DNA of 64,000 bases. Origin: Snuella sedimenti (lineage in GTDB: Bacteria; Bacteroidota; Bacteroidia; Flavobacteriales; Flavobacteriaceae). The notes under the pieces are model-generated. The model saw nothing but the letters and a program-made list of their open reading frames with translations. It was not told the DNA's origin and did not search any database. Shown here one piece after another: positions 34,952 to 46,800 of the stretch. Both the position numbers and the translations under genes were made by a program. The first letter of the stretch is position 1, and each line of letters opens with the position of its first letter. The stretch spans positions 85,876-149,875 of the forward strand of contig NZ_JAELVQ010000006.1 of NCBI RefSeq assembly GCF_016428595.1. Reading direction: 5' to 3'.

Positions 34952-37768
34952 CTATTCAAAAATCACCCAATTATAACCATTTCCTTCCACCTCGATTTCC
35001 ATATCTATAGTATAATCTCTATCTAATGTGTATTCCTTCGTAGAACCATCTGCCATTGTTGTTCTTGCTTTTTCCTTTAAGCCTGTATAATACAGCGGAA
35101 CCTTGATACTCTTTTTGATCGTTTGATTTGTGGGATTAAAAAACATAGCAAATCCTTTTTCTTTTAAGTACGGATTAACATGCATCATAGCATCAATATC
35201 TCTGCCATTAGCTCTATTGATATGAACAACTGGAGAGTTCAATATTTCTCTATATTTTTTATACCAATTAACAGTTTCTATAACAGTGACTTTGGTGCGT
35301 TCTGTATCGTACAACCTCGGCCCTCGGTAACAGGCCTGGATACCCATACCATAATTTTGAATCATATGCGCTTTATAAGCTTCTAAATGCTCATCCAGAG
35401 GCTCTATAGTTGCTGCCGCACCGCCTCCATGATATTGGGTAAGGGGCACAAAGGTCCAACTCATGCTTGGGGTTCTGTCCCAAGTACCATCGTATATATT
35501 TTGACGTCCTAAAACCAATTGACGTTCCCTGGGTAGCGACCAGTTTACCTCACGGTAACCAATACCGTTTTTGGTACTCCCGCTTAAATAATACCAATCT
35601 GGAATGTTTAGGGAAATACCGCGTTCATTACACCATTTATAAAAATCTGATATTCGTTTCCAAGCTTTCCATTGTGAATCTTCCACATTTTTATGTGCTA
35701 CATGCTTCGTTGAAGCACAGAATTGTCCTGGGTAAGACCCGTCGTGCTCTAACAGATCAAAACCAGTTTTCTCAAAGAATGTTTTAAGTTTCTCGAAATA
35801 GTCAATCCCCCACTGACTGTTTAGGCATGGAGAGCTACCATGAATCACTCCGCCTCTTTTTCCTGTTTCAGGATTTATAACATCCACCTCTTCACTAATC
35901 CACCGACTCGACAATAACGAATAACCACCTAGCTCGATGCCTTTACTATGGGCATAATCCGCCAAACCTTTAAACTTAGCAATATTTTCTTCGGAAGTAT
36001 CTTCCATATTAAGTCCGCTTCCAAAACTTAATATCACCATTTCGTAACCTGTTTCATCACATTGATCAATTGCCCTTTTAACCTTTGTTTCGTCTGTTGT
36101 TGTTAAATGTAAAAACAAGGGGTTTTCACTTGTCCAAGGTGCCACCAAATTGTAGAATTTGTTTGTAGCCATCCCTTTTCTTTGTTTGTCATAACTATCA
36201 AAGGGCATTTCCCATACTCTAAAAGTCTCGTAGGTATCTCCAACACTTATAGTTTCGTTAGGCCCCAGGGGCAACTTGCATTCTAATAAACAGGGCATTA
36301 ATAACGGATAATTTGTTTGGGACGTATAACGCGGATCCTTTTCCCAATGAACCACTTGGTTTGACCCTTTAAAAGACATGGCATGAAAGGCATAATCGCT
36401 CTCTACATGTATATTTGGCAATTCCCAACCCGTTTCACCTCGTTCTACTGCGCTTTCAGGCTCTACAGTAGCCAAAATTTCACTTTTAAAACTATCTAAG
36501 TTTATGTCTTTAGCACTTTTATTTTCAACGGTTATCCATTTACTTATTAATGGGATGCCATCATAAATTTCATAATGTAACTCTACTTTTATACCTGGTA
36601 AGCTTACATGTGCATATTCAAAAATGAGCTCTTTTCCTTCTATTGGTTTTTTCTGTTCTAAAGCCCATCTTCTATTTTTCCAATCAATTCGCGGTGTTAT
36701 ATTTTCAATCCGGAAGGTTTGTACCTGAAACGCGTTTGTTGGACTCCACATTTGATCCAGCCATTCTGTTTTTAAATAGCCGTATTCAATTTGTCCGTCC
36801 AAACCTCCAATGGTATATTCTTGTCCATCAAATTTTAATATAGCTTCTGGGCTTACGCCTCGTAATAGAAATTCTCCTGTTACTAAGTTTTTAAACCCTA
36901 CAGTAGCACAATTGGGGGTTACTCTAAACGTTCGGCTTACCAAACCATTAGAAATGGTAATTTCTTTACCATTTTCCGACTTATACACCATCGATGGTAA
37001 GGTTGTTGTTTCTATAAGCCAATCGTTTTTTACACCCTCCATATACGGTTTGGTTGGCTTTGGCAATTTGTTAATCAAAGGGGCTATATTATTAGTAAAA
37101 ACAACATCAGCCTTTTTCATTCTGTTTAAATAGTTTCCATCTACCATTTGGGGCTTGTAACCGTTATAGGTCAACATAGCATTGGCCCAAACGGCATGGT
37201 CTCCAGACACACCATCGCCGGCATCCTCTACAATAAGTTCCAAAACCTTAATGTCCTTTACCGAGATATCAACAGGTATTGCTTTGGCTCCCCCTTTAAC
37301 TTTTTTACTTGCCCACAGCTTTTTACCATCGCCATAAATAACAAATTTTACTGATCCCTTCTGAATCGAAGTTTCTGTATTGGCTATCCCAACAAAGCGG
37401 CTTTCCTTTTCTTCTTCTTTATAAAATAACTTGTTGCCATCTCCTAAAGCATTAAACTTTAATCCTCCTGTTAGCTCTTGTTTATCCTGAATACCAACCA
37501 ACGCCTTAAAGCGACCGGACTTACCATCCAAAAAAACAAACATTTTACTTCTGGATATGGTACCGATACCCATACGGTATTTATCCCCTGCAATACTAAT
37601 TGTTTCACCATTAATGGCCTTATTCTTTTGAGCCGTCCACCAGGGTTGCTCTACTTTTTTCAAGTCCAAATCGGAGATATTTAATTCATACCAAGAACTT
37701 TGTTGGGCATTTAAGAAAGTAATAGAAAATAATAGTGCGGTAATATACAGTTTGTTTAATGTATTCAT
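34952..37768 (-). CDS. secreted NPCBM-domain alpha-galactosidase-like glycoside hydrolase
   Basis: About 938 residues from the ATG at 37768; the longer frame begins 12 codons earlier but the signal peptide (NKLYITALLFSITFLNAQ) fits the later one. An NPCBM carbohydrate-binding domain comes first (SSWYELNISDLDLKK ... GMGT-like RMGIGTISRSKMFVFL), then a beta-sandwich and a TIM barrel resembling clan GH-D alpha-galactosidases, with acids in FDLLEHDGSYPGQ and RANGRDIDAMMHVNP. The exact family (GH36/GH27 or a relative) is not settled. Last gene of the SusCD locus, so it should act on the imported or surface-bound galactan-type glycan. Confidence 0.72.
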   Translation of the reverse strand: MNTLNKLYITALLFSITFLNAQQSSWYELNISDLDLKKVEQPWWTAQKNKAINGETISIAGDKYRMGIGTISRSKMFVFLDGKSGRFKALVGIQDKQELTGGLKFNALGDGNKLFYKEEEKESRFVGIANTETSIQKGSVKFVIYGDGKKLWASKKVKGGAKAIPVDISVKDIKVLELIVEDAGDGVSGDHAVWANAMLTYNGYKPQMVDGNYLNRMKKADVVFTNNIAPLINKLPKPTKPYMEGVKNDWLIETTTLPSMVYKSENGKEITISNGLVSRTFRVTPNCATVGFKNLVTGEFLLRGVSPEAILKFDGQEYTIGGLDGQIEYGYLKTEWLDQMWSPTNAFQVQTFRIENITPRIDWKNRRWALEQKKPIEGKELIFEYAHVSLPGIKVELHYEIYDGIPLISKWITVENKSAKDINLDSFKSEILATVEPESAVERGETGWELPNIHVESDYAFHAMSFKGSNQVVHWEKDPRYTSQTNYPLLMPCLLECKLPLGPNETISVGDTYETFRVWEMPFDSYDKQRKGMATNKFYNLVAPWTSENPLFLHLTTTDETKVKRAIDQCDETGYEMVILSFGSGLNMEDTSEENIAKFKGLADYAHSKGIELGGYSLLSSRWISEEVDVINPETGKRGGVIHGSSPCLNSQWGIDYFEKLKTFFEKTGFDLLEHDGSYPGQFCASTKHVAHKNVEDSQWKAWKRISDFYKWCNERGISLNIPDWYYLSGSTKNGIGYREVNWSLPRERQLVLGRQNIYDGTWDRTPSMSWTFVPLTQYHGGGAAATIEPLDEHLEAYKAHMIQNYGMGIQACYRGPRLYDTERTKVTVIETVNWYKKYREILNSPVVHINRANGRDIDAMMHVNPYLKEKGFAMFFNPTNQTIKKSIKVPLYYTGLKEKARTTMADGSTKEYTLDRDYTIDMEIEVEGNGYNWVIFE

Positions 37769-37823
37769 TTGATGACTTATTTTTTGAATATCTGTTCTGC
37801 TCATAATGCAAAAAATAGTATTA

Positions 37824-37900
37824 TGTCATTCCGACAAAAGGAGGAATCTCTTTAAAAATCAAAAGATTCTTCACTTCACTACGCTGCGTTCTGAATGACA
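37824..37900. repeat. 77-bp REP-like element with TGTCATTC/GAATGACA ends
   Basis: Inverted ends TGTCATTC (37824-37831) and GAATGACA (37893-37900) enclose AGGAATCTCTTT and AAAGATTCTT arms. This matches the style of dispersed intergenic palindromes in flavobacterial genomes. It sits between two glycoside hydrolase genes. Confidence 0.6.
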
Positions 37901-37988
37901 GTTCGCAAATTATTACTTATAGCAGGTATTCATTTATTTTTTTTAAATAATAATTGATTTATTAATTCTAGCTTAAAACTAAAGACCC

Positions 37989-40409
37989 TTAGAGTCTAGC
38001 TGTTATATTTTCTTCCTTTCCATCTAACCTTATTTTGACTTTTACTTTAGGGTCCCCATTTTGAATTTTACAGTCAAATTGAATGGAGTGCCCTCCCTTT
38101 CCATGTATTGGAAGCACTATGTTACGCTCTTTAATTAACTTACCTTTTGCATCTGAAATGACAAGTTTATTGTTTTCAAGAATTAATTCTTGACCTTGTT
38201 CTAATTTTTCAGGTATAGAAATAGAGGCATGGTTACTTACTTCAATAGTTATATCACTCACTACAGCATCTTTTTGACCGTCCAATGTAATAAAGGCCTT
38301 AAATGGTTGCTCTCCTGTTTCGTTGGTATATTTCCATTCGGCATAAGTGGGTTGACCAGGTTGCACTTCGACCTTTTCGAAGACAAAATCGTAATCTTGA
38401 AACATCATGAGCTTCCATTCTTTATCTCGTATGGTCTCTTCCAAGTGAAACTCTTTACTAAGATCTTTTAATTGTTGTTTTTGTTCTTCTGAAAATGCCC
38501 CACTAAGTCTTGCTTTTTCCCATATTCTAATGAGATTTAAAATAGTATCTGTATTTGGGTTGTTGCTTAAGGCGTTAGGATTAGCCGACAGCGCAAATCC
38601 GGCATTGTAAGCCGCACCTCTTGCCAGCATCCATTCGATATCGGCAATGGTTGTATGAGGTGTTAATGAAAACCACCCCAACATATTGGGCAGATAATTG
38701 GCCTCTAAAAACGGTTGGTTATTAAAACGGTATTCAGATTGACTTTGCCGAAAGCCTCCGTACCAAGGCTCACCCCAATTGATATAATGGTTAATGTGCC
38801 AATAATAATGTGTTGTACGACTGGAACCATTAACAAGATTCTGTTGTGTACCTTCAAACACCCGTTTTGCAAAATCGTCCATACTGTATGTTCCTTGCCC
38901 GGTAGCCAAAGCTCCTTCATGACCATCGAAGTCCATTTGGGTAATACCTGTTTCATTGAAAAAATCGATCATATTCTGAGCCATTTCTTTCTGAAGCTCA
39001 AAATCAGGAAAAAACACTTTGTACGGATGGTCTAACAACTTTCCTACCACGTCGCCTTTTTGATGCTCTGAGCTCTTTGTTCCAAAGGTCCCTCTTTCAC
39101 AATCCAATAATTTATACGGAGCATCTTTACTAACGGTACGATAGCGAATCAATTCATCGCCAACTTTTACCGTATGCATCCAGTTGAATTCTTCATTATT
39201 AAAATACTCGTTCGTACTCACCAATATTTCGGTGCTTGTCGCATCTATATCTCCTGTTAAAGTTCCCTGTCCTGTAAAAACAAGTCCGTTATTAGGAACA
39301 GGCGTTACGAAAGGGTCATTGGGCGTGGTAAACGTAGTCAATGTATGGACTCCAACACGCACTCCTTGTGTATTGGCCTTTTCCACCAAAGTTTTCATAC
39401 CTACCCTCCCATTAGGAAATTGATCGGGAATCAAGTTGAATGCACCCCAGTTTTTAAATGGATGTGCATGATATATGGCATTCATCCCCGCCTTTTTAGT
39501 GTACTCTAAAAGTTCATCGAAGTTATCTTCGGTAAAGGTGGTAATCAAATAAGCTTTACTTCGTTCGGGATGCGTTTTTATCCACTGACCATCCACTTTT
39601 GGATGTGGCAAGCCTTCTGTTTCTTCAATAGTTCCAATAGTTTCCAACACCTGTTCTGGAGCACAGCCAAAAAGCGCAATTTTAGACCCGACAACAGTTT
39701 CCCCCTCAATAGGTTTTACTGGCATATTCTTAAAATGATTGGCCCATACATTGGCTGTTCTTTCTACAGACCTATCAATAGTAAATGCATTTAAGGTGCA
39801 GCCAAAGTCGGTTTTGGTTGCGGCTCCTTTACGGTTTTCCACTTCGCCTACATTATTTGTAAGCTCTCCTCCAGTCGTTTTAATATTAAGTGCTTGCAAT
39901 CCTATTGCAAAATTTTCGTTTCGGGCAACTCCTACCACTTCGCCAACAATACCTTCAATATTAACAGGGTAACTGCCCCATACTATGGCAGGCACTTTTT
40001 CCTGAGGTGTGATAGAAACAACTTCGAAAGTTAAATAGTGCTCTTTTTCCCTAAATGCTATATCTATTTTAGCACCACTCTTAAAGTTTAAGCTTATAGT
40101 CTCTGCTTTCTTATTAAAGTCTGCTGACAATGGTAGCTGATTTATAGTATCGCTTAAATCACGAATAGCCAATAATGGTGCTATCTGGTCTTTTTTTAAG
40201 AACTCTGTTCCATTACTAATATCTTTTAACGATTGTAAATTGCCTTTTTTATCGATACGTATCTGAAAAGATTCAGTACCCAATACAATCTCTTTTTCCG
40301 AACAGGATATTGTTGATAGTGCTACGCAAAATGCTAATGCATAAAAATTCCATTTTACCGTTTTAATAAGCATGCTTGTTTTATTTTTTTTAGGTTTTTT
40401 CATTTTCAT
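37989..40409 (-). CDS. lipoprotein, TIM-barrel hydrolase-like, family not recognised
   Basis: 806 residues with a lipobox (STISC, Cys36). An N-terminal beta-sandwich (~40-270) is followed by a barrel-like section: YLITTFTEDNFDELLEYTKKAGMNAIYHAHPF, GVRVGVHTLTTF, FFNETGITQMDFDGHEG and HYYWHINHYINWGEPWYGG. The D-D-H-E cluster in MDFDGHEG is a candidate catalytic site. An insert (~375-450, VKVGDELIRYRTVSKD) looks like a small beta domain. The C-terminal part is all-beta. Placement between UnbV and alpha-galactosidase-like genes of a SusCD locus argues for a glycoside hydrolase or related sugar-active enzyme; no family can be named. Confidence 0.75.
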   Translation of the reverse strand: MKMKKPKKNKTSMLIKTVKWNFYALAFCVALSTISCSEKEIVLGTESFQIRIDKKGNLQSLKDISNGTEFLKKDQIAPLLAIRDLSDTINQLPLSADFNKKAETISLNFKSGAKIDIAFREKEHYLTFEVVSITPQEKVPAIVWGSYPVNIEGIVGEVVGVARNENFAIGLQALNIKTTGGELTNNVGEVENRKGAATKTDFGCTLNAFTIDRSVERTANVWANHFKNMPVKPIEGETVVGSKIALFGCAPEQVLETIGTIEETEGLPHPKVDGQWIKTHPERSKAYLITTFTEDNFDELLEYTKKAGMNAIYHAHPFKNWGAFNLIPDQFPNGRVGMKTLVEKANTQGVRVGVHTLTTFTTPNDPFVTPVPNNGLVFTGQGTLTGDIDATSTEILVSTNEYFNNEEFNWMHTVKVGDELIRYRTVSKDAPYKLLDCERGTFGTKSSEHQKGDVVGKLLDHPYKVFFPDFELQKEMAQNMIDFFNETGITQMDFDGHEGALATGQGTYSMDDFAKRVFEGTQQNLVNGSSRTTHYYWHINHYINWGEPWYGGFRQSQSEYRFNNQPFLEANYLPNMLGWFSLTPHTTIADIEWMLARGAAYNAGFALSANPNALSNNPNTDTILNLIRIWEKARLSGAFSEEQKQQLKDLSKEFHLEETIRDKEWKLMMFQDYDFVFEKVEVQPGQPTYAEWKYTNETGEQPFKAFITLDGQKDAVVSDITIEVSNHASISIPEKLEQGQELILENNKLVISDAKGKLIKERNIVLPIHGKGGHSIQFDCKIQNGDPKVKVKIRLDGKEENITARL

Positions 40410-40548
40410 TTATACTTTATACTTTGTTATACTTAAAGGCTCTATGGTAAAGAGCTAATTTACTGGTTGCTAATTTTATTCTTCCTGACTATCTTGATAA
40501 ATACCGATACTTTTTTAGCAGTGTAATTTGATTCTAATCACTTACTGC

Positions 40549-43500
40549 CTAAGGTTTTTTGTTATTGTTAACAACCCCTTTGATTACTGCATTATTTTCT
40601 CCGACGACAATCAAAGTGTTATCTCCCGCTCTGATATCCAAAATGGATTTAATATTACCTGGAACAAAAAAACCGCTCTTTTTGGAGGATATATACTCAA
40701 AATCCGCATTTCCTTTTCCTTTTAAGTAAACACCCATTCCTGCATCTGCTCTACTGGTTTCTACCTCTGCTTCATATTTGTTTCCTGCCAAAAGCAAGTC
40801 GTTAATCCCATCCAAATCAAAATCTCCACAAACAATACCATTAACTGTAGAAAACTGTGCTTCCTTGGGTAAGTGTTCAATAACAAAACCCTTTTTTGTG
40901 TTAATTATCATTACCGATCTGAATTCCTTAGCTTCAAGATGAAGTGCTTCTTCTAACATAGCACTTCCATAAATATCTGAAAGATCGGCGTTAGCGAATG
41001 CATTGAACGTCTTAAATTTTTCATTGATGAATGGCATTTGTTCCGATGAGCACATTTTTCCCCTTACAGGAAATAAATCGGCATCTATATTTTTTGCCAA
41101 TACAATATCCATACTACCCGTATTGTCAAAATCACTCCCATATACATGAAAGGGTTTTTGTTTTGAGGCGTGGAACTTATAATTTAACCCCAAATTACCA
41201 ACCACATAATCCATATCACCATCTTGGTCTATGTCAGCTGCAATGATGGTATTCCACCACCCTGAAGTATCACTAAATCCATATTGAGTCGTTTTATTTT
41301 TAAAAATGCCTTTATTGTTTTCAAGAAACGTAATGGGCATCCATTCTCCTACGGCTATAATATCCGTATATCCGTCACCATTAAAATCGGTCGCAACGAT
41401 ACTGGTAAGAATTCCTAAATCTAAAAATGTAGTTCCATGCGTTTTGGTAACATCTATAAATTTACCATTATTGTTTTCCAACAAATAGCTGGATGCCGAA
41501 AACGGATATTGTCCCTGTTCTACATGTCCTCCAACGAAAATGTCCATATCCCCATCATTATCAAAATCTAAAGAAACTACTGTTGATGCATAGTTAGTTA
41601 ATTGAGGAATGGTTTTGTTGGCTTTGGTAAAATTGGATTTGCCATCGTTTAAATACAACCTGTCATTTAATAACGGACTGTTATTTGGCATCTCATAACT
41701 ACCACTTGCTACATACAAATCTAAATGGCCATCACCATTGGCATCAAAAACTGCAACTGCGGTATCTTCACTATCTTTATCTGTATTAAAATCGGAAACT
41801 TCTTTAATTTTAAAGTGACCTGAAGCCTCCTGTAGATATAGGGTTCCACTAAACCCAGCAGCTCCACCAACATAAAAATCTTCCAGGCCATCACTATTGA
41901 AATCGCCTTTTACAGCACACGGTCCTTGTGATGATAATTTGTGAGGTAATAATAGTTGTTCTTTAAAATCATCGTACGGTATATCGGTACAATTAATACG
42001 TTCGGAAAACCTATTATTAGCATCTTTAAATATTGGCATTATAGCGCTTATTTCCTTAGTAACCTCAATAGCATCAGCATAGTCTAAAATCAACGTTTGA
42101 TTTGCTTTTACAGAGGACAAATTTTGCATCTTCCCATCAGGCCAATTTACTTCTAATCGATCAATTACCTTATTATCGCCAAGTCCAAAATGTAGTATAG
42201 GTTCTGATGCCGAAAAATAACCTCTTGTGGCATGAAGTTCTTTAACTTGTACCTCGTTATTAATAACTATTTTTACTTTGGCACCCAATCCAAAAGGATT
42301 CATTGTTGTCCCCTTGCATTTTATTTTTATATAGTTGCTATTTTTTCTATCTGTAAGGTTTTCAAATAAAAAAGCATTGTCATTAACATTATTGCAAACC
42401 AAATCCAAATCGCCATCGTTATCGAAATCGGCGTAAGCAGATCCATTTGAAAATGATGGAGGTCCTACATTTTCTTTGGTGCTTACATCCTCAAACACAA
42501 AATCACCATTATTTTTAAAAAGGTAATTGGACAATTTCACCGAGGGATAAAACCCTCGTGATGTTTTAAGGTGTTCTTCTGTAGCCTGAACCCTTTGCTG
42601 CTTTAAGTCATTAAAATAACTTTTGTCTTTTAGTTTTGAGTCTACATTCGTAACGTCCCTTAGTATGCCATTTGTTACATGGATATCAGTTAAGCCATCG
42701 TTATCAAAATCTGCCAACAGACAGGACCAACTCCAATCGGTATTTTCTATCCCTGAAAAATAGGCCAAATCACTAAAAGCGGGCATGCCTTCTTTAAACA
42801 TACCACTGTTTATCTGTAATACGTTATGCATGTATTGCCAATGGTAACCAGAATCTACCATATTGTACATGAGTTCCCTGGGCATCATGGTCATTGATGT
42901 TTTGGAACGCTTGTAATCTTCGGGTAGCATATCCAACACAAAAAGATCCTGATAACCATCATTATTAACATCTCCTACATCGGCTCCCATACTAAAGTTT
43001 GTAATATGTGAAAAAAATGTTTTGGCCTTTTCGGTAAAGGTGCCATCTCCATTATTCATGTATAAATAATCGGGTCCAGCAAAATCGTTAGACACAAAAA
43101 TATCCATCCAGCCATCATTATTAAAATCTGATACAGCAGCATTCAATCCGAAAAAAATATCGGGGTATATTCCAGATGCTTCGGTTACATCAGTAAAGGT
43201 TTGGTTTCCATTATTCCTATAAAGCTTATCGGCTCCTCCATAAAACTTATTACCTGAGTTCCTATAGATGTCTTTTACATTGGTAACTTCGTTAGCCAAA
43301 CTAAACTTTACTGGGGTATTGACAATATAAACATCTAAATCTCCATCGTTGTCATAATCAAAAAAATTAGCTTGAATGGAATGGCTTCGATGTTCTGAAA
43401 GGCCATAAGCCATGGACGATTCTGTAAAGGTTAGATCTTTATTGTTTACGAACAATAGGTTTTTTTGTATGGATCTATCTTCTGGACCTGAGCAAGACAC

Positions 43501-43884
43501 ATAAATATCTAGCCAACCATCATTATTTATATCTACCGTTGTTACACCTGTATAGAAACCTCCTTCTCCAGACACCTTTGCTATTTCTGTAATATCCCTA
43601 AACTTAAAATCACCTTGGTTAATATACAGTTTATTGCTCCCTGTATTGGAAGAAAAGAATATATCTGGCAGACCATCGTTATTAAAATCGCCTGTAGCTA
43701 CTCCTGATCCCATATACATATGCATATATTGGTAGTAATTGAACGCCAAGGTTTCTTCTATTTCATTTTGGAAATCTATTCCTGAATGCTGCTGGTCTAC
43801 TAAAGTAAATATTGGGGTTTTGTTTTGGGAAACACAAAACTTAAACGTGAACAAAACAAAAAAAACAAAGTAAAGTTGCTTCAT
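40549..43884 (-). CDS. secreted FG-GAP/VCBS and ASPIC-UnbV protein (first of three)
   Basis: 1111 residues: signal peptide (FVFFVLFTFKFCVSQ), many FG-GAP/VCBS propeller blades with calcium loops (GDFNNDGLPDIFFSSN, DYDNDGDLDVYIVN, DFDNDGLTDIHVTN), an ASPIC/UnbV domain (~500-580, FGLGAKVKIVINNE ... LEVNWPDGKMQNL), then more blades. Such ~1100-residue proteins commonly accompany SusCD in marine Bacteroidetes; they are thought to sit on the cell surface, and a glycan-binding or scaffold role is only inferred. Three bases separate it from the upstream paralogue. Confidence 0.88.
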   Translation of the reverse strand: MKQLYFVFFVLFTFKFCVSQNKTPIFTLVDQQHSGIDFQNEIEETLAFNYYQYMHMYMGSGVATGDFNNDGLPDIFFSSNTGSNKLYINQGDFKFRDITEIAKVSGEGGFYTGVTTVDINNDGWLDIYVSCSGPEDRSIQKNLLFVNNKDLTFTESSMAYGLSEHRSHSIQANFFDYDNDGDLDVYIVNTPVKFSLANEVTNVKDIYRNSGNKFYGGADKLYRNNGNQTFTDVTEASGIYPDIFFGLNAAVSDFNNDGWMDIFVSNDFAGPDYLYMNNGDGTFTEKAKTFFSHITNFSMGADVGDVNNDGYQDLFVLDMLPEDYKRSKTSMTMMPRELMYNMVDSGYHWQYMHNVLQINSGMFKEGMPAFSDLAYFSGIENTDWSWSCLLADFDNDGLTDIHVTNGILRDVTNVDSKLKDKSYFNDLKQQRVQATEEHLKTSRGFYPSVKLSNYLFKNNGDFVFEDVSTKENVGPPSFSNGSAYADFDNDGDLDLVCNNVNDNAFLFENLTDRKNSNYIKIKCKGTTMNPFGLGAKVKIVINNEVQVKELHATRGYFSASEPILHFGLGDNKVIDRLEVNWPDGKMQNLSSVKANQTLILDYADAIEVTKEISAIMPIFKDANNRFSERINCTDIPYDDFKEQLLLPHKLSSQGPCAVKGDFNSDGLEDFYVGGAAGFSGTLYLQEASGHFKIKEVSDFNTDKDSEDTAVAVFDANGDGHLDLYVASGSYEMPNNSPLLNDRLYLNDGKSNFTKANKTIPQLTNYASTVVSLDFDNDGDMDIFVGGHVEQGQYPFSASSYLLENNNGKFIDVTKTHGTTFLDLGILTSIVATDFNGDGYTDIIAVGEWMPITFLENNKGIFKNKTTQYGFSDTSGWWNTIIAADIDQDGDMDYVVGNLGLNYKFHASKQKPFHVYGSDFDNTGSMDIVLAKNIDADLFPVRGKMCSSEQMPFINEKFKTFNAFANADLSDIYGSAMLEEALHLEAKEFRSVMIINTKKGFVIEHLPKEAQFSTVNGIVCGDFDLDGINDLLLAGNKYEAEVETSRADAGMGVYLKGKGNADFEYISSKKSGFFVPGNIKSILDIRAGDNTLIVVGENNAVIKGVVNNNKKP

Positions 43885-43887
43885 ATT

Positions 43888-46800
43888 CTATTTTTTTAGC
43901 TGTAAAAGCTTCATCGGACCATTGTTTACAGCAACGATAAGTGCTTTTCCCCCTTTATAGTTTATGAGTTTGATCTCCTTTACATCGTAGGGCAAATACA
44001 AGCCCGTTTCGAACATATTCTTAGCTTCAAATTCAAAGTTGCCTTTACCCTTTAAAAAAAGCCCAAATCCAGCATCATTTCTAGTGGTCTCTATTTCTGA
44101 ACCAAACATATTTCCTGCTATGATAATGTCTTTTATACCATCATGATCAACATCATAGACTACTGATGTATTTACGTTGGATACTTGTGCTAAATTGGGT
44201 AGTGGTTTAATGTTGAACTTGGAATTTCCTAAATTCTCCAACGTGATACTTGCAAATGTTTTAGCTTCGTAATGCAGTGCATTGTTTAACTCTTCCAATC
44301 CATACACGTCCGATAGCGTGGCTGATGCAAATGTATTATAGCTTTCAAATTTCTTCTTTATATCCGGAATTTGCTGAGAGGAACAGGAGCGGCCTCTTAG
44401 AGGATACTGTTTACCATAGTTGTAATAACTTAGAACGATGTCATTTTTGCCATTATCGTCAAAATCGTCATAATGTATTGAAAACGGTTCTTGGGCTGTT
44501 GCTTTGTATTTATAATTTAAGCCTAAATTACCTAAAACATAATCATCATCTCCATCATTATCTATATCGTTTTTAGTAATACTAAACCACCAGCCTTCTG
44601 TATCCTGTAATCCTACTTTGTTAGTACTATTGGAAAAATTACCGTTGGTGTTTTCTAAAAATGTAATGGGCATCCAAGCACCTGTAAGCAATAGATCTAA
44701 ATCGTTATCACCATCATAATCGGTCCAAACGGCATCGGTTACCATACCCAACTTTGCAAACACGGCTTCTTGGGTATTTATAAACTGTAATCTTCCTATT
44801 TCGTTTAACAGGTTTTTCAGCAAATAACTATCTGCTGGTTCTGGATATTTACCTGGCACCTGCCTACCTCCTACGAACAAATCTATATCGCCATCGTTAT
44901 CATAATCTGCTGCCCTGACTCTAGACCCACTGGCCCTTAATTTTGGTAATCCTTCGAATAAATTAAAATTGCCTTCTCCGTCATTTATGTATAAACGGTC
45001 TTGATAGTTTTCGGCACCGATTTCGGATTCATTCCCTCCAGAAACCACATACAAATCCATATCGCCATCATTATCGGCATCAAAAAACTCGGCTCCTATA
45101 TCTTCCCTAGAACTATCTGGAAATAATTTTAAAATGCGTTCAGTAAATGTTCCATCAGAATTTTGGAAAACTCGTTTCCCAATGCCTTCTAACGGGCCTC
45201 CAATATAAAAATCTTCTAATTCGTCTCCATTAATATCTGCCACGGCTATACCTGAACCCAGAGTTGACATTCTATGGGGTAGGAGTACTTCACGATCGTA
45301 ATCGTCAAATTTATTTTCTTTATGTACATAGTTAATGTGAACAGACTGGGTAATATCTTCAAATAAAAAAGATTGACTTTCTTTTTTATTTGAAATTAAA
45401 TCCACAGCAGAATTAACATTAATTGTAAGCGTTTGGTTTGCTTTTATACCCTTCAACACAGAAGTTTTTCCTGTATTCCATTTAACATAAATACTGTCGG
45501 CCTTTTTTATATTCCCCAATCCAAAATGTAAGATGTCTTCACTACTGGAATTAATGCCTCTGGCATTGGTTAACTCTGCTATTTGAAGACCTTTTTTATG
45601 ATACAAGGTTGCCTTTGTGCCAAAAAAACTACAATGCTTGTTTGTATCAATAAAACTTAATCTTAGGTAATTATTATTACTGGTTTCGTTGGTGTTATTT
45701 CTATAGATAAAAGAAACCTCATCAATATTATTCACAACCAAATCCAGATCGCCATCATTGTCTAAATCTGCGCATGCAGCTCCAGTGGAGAATGTTTCTT
45801 GGGATAACCCCCATGCATCCACAACTTTATCAAACTTTAACCCATCTAAGTTTTTATACATAAAGTTTTTCGTTTTGTTTGAAGGGAAAAGTTGTAATAG
45901 TTCTTGGACATCTAAATATTGCCATGCATTAAAATTTGGGTCCTTATTGGGATTATGGGTTTCAATCACTTCTTTTATTTCATGATCTAATGCTTTTAAG
46001 GCATCTGTATTTTGAATTTCATGTCGAACCCCATTAGCAACAAATAAATCCAATAAGCCGTCATTATCAAAATCGGCCAACAGAGGTGCCCAACTCCAAT
46101 CGGTATTGGATACGCCTGCTAATTGGGCTACATCACTAAAGCTCATGTCGCCATTGCTATTTACTCCATTGTTTAATTGTAATACATTAAACATGTATTG
46201 GTAATGTCCGCCATTGGCTACTGTTTGCCAAAATTTAGCAGGATTCATACCACTCATATTACTTTTGAGTTTAAAGTTGTCTTCGGCAACCATATCTACA
46301 ACTACAAAATCCATCCATCCATCATTATTGATATCACCTATATCCGCCCCCATACTATAGTAAGAGGTATGCATGATATAATCGTATATTTTATTGGAAT
46401 AGGTTCCATCCTGGTTACTCACAAAAAAGAGGTCGGGCGTTTCATAATCATTGGCCACATAAATATCTTGCCAACCATTATTATTAAAATCCGCAATAAC
46501 GGAACTTAATCCATAGCCCAAGCCCAAAATACCTGTATTGTTCTTGGCAGGAAAGAAGAAATTATTTTTATTCTCCAACAGACGGTAATTCTGTTCTGGT
46601 TTTATACGTTTTTCTCCATTATTAGGAGCCAAGACATGTGAATTACGTGGTTGATTAATTATAAACACATCTAAATCGCCGTCTTTGTCGTAATCGAAAA
46701 AATTAGCTTGGGTTGTACGGTTATTATCATTTAGCCCATAAGTCTTGGCGACTTCTTCAAATTTTAGGTTTCCTTTGTTGAGATATAATTCATTTTCCCT

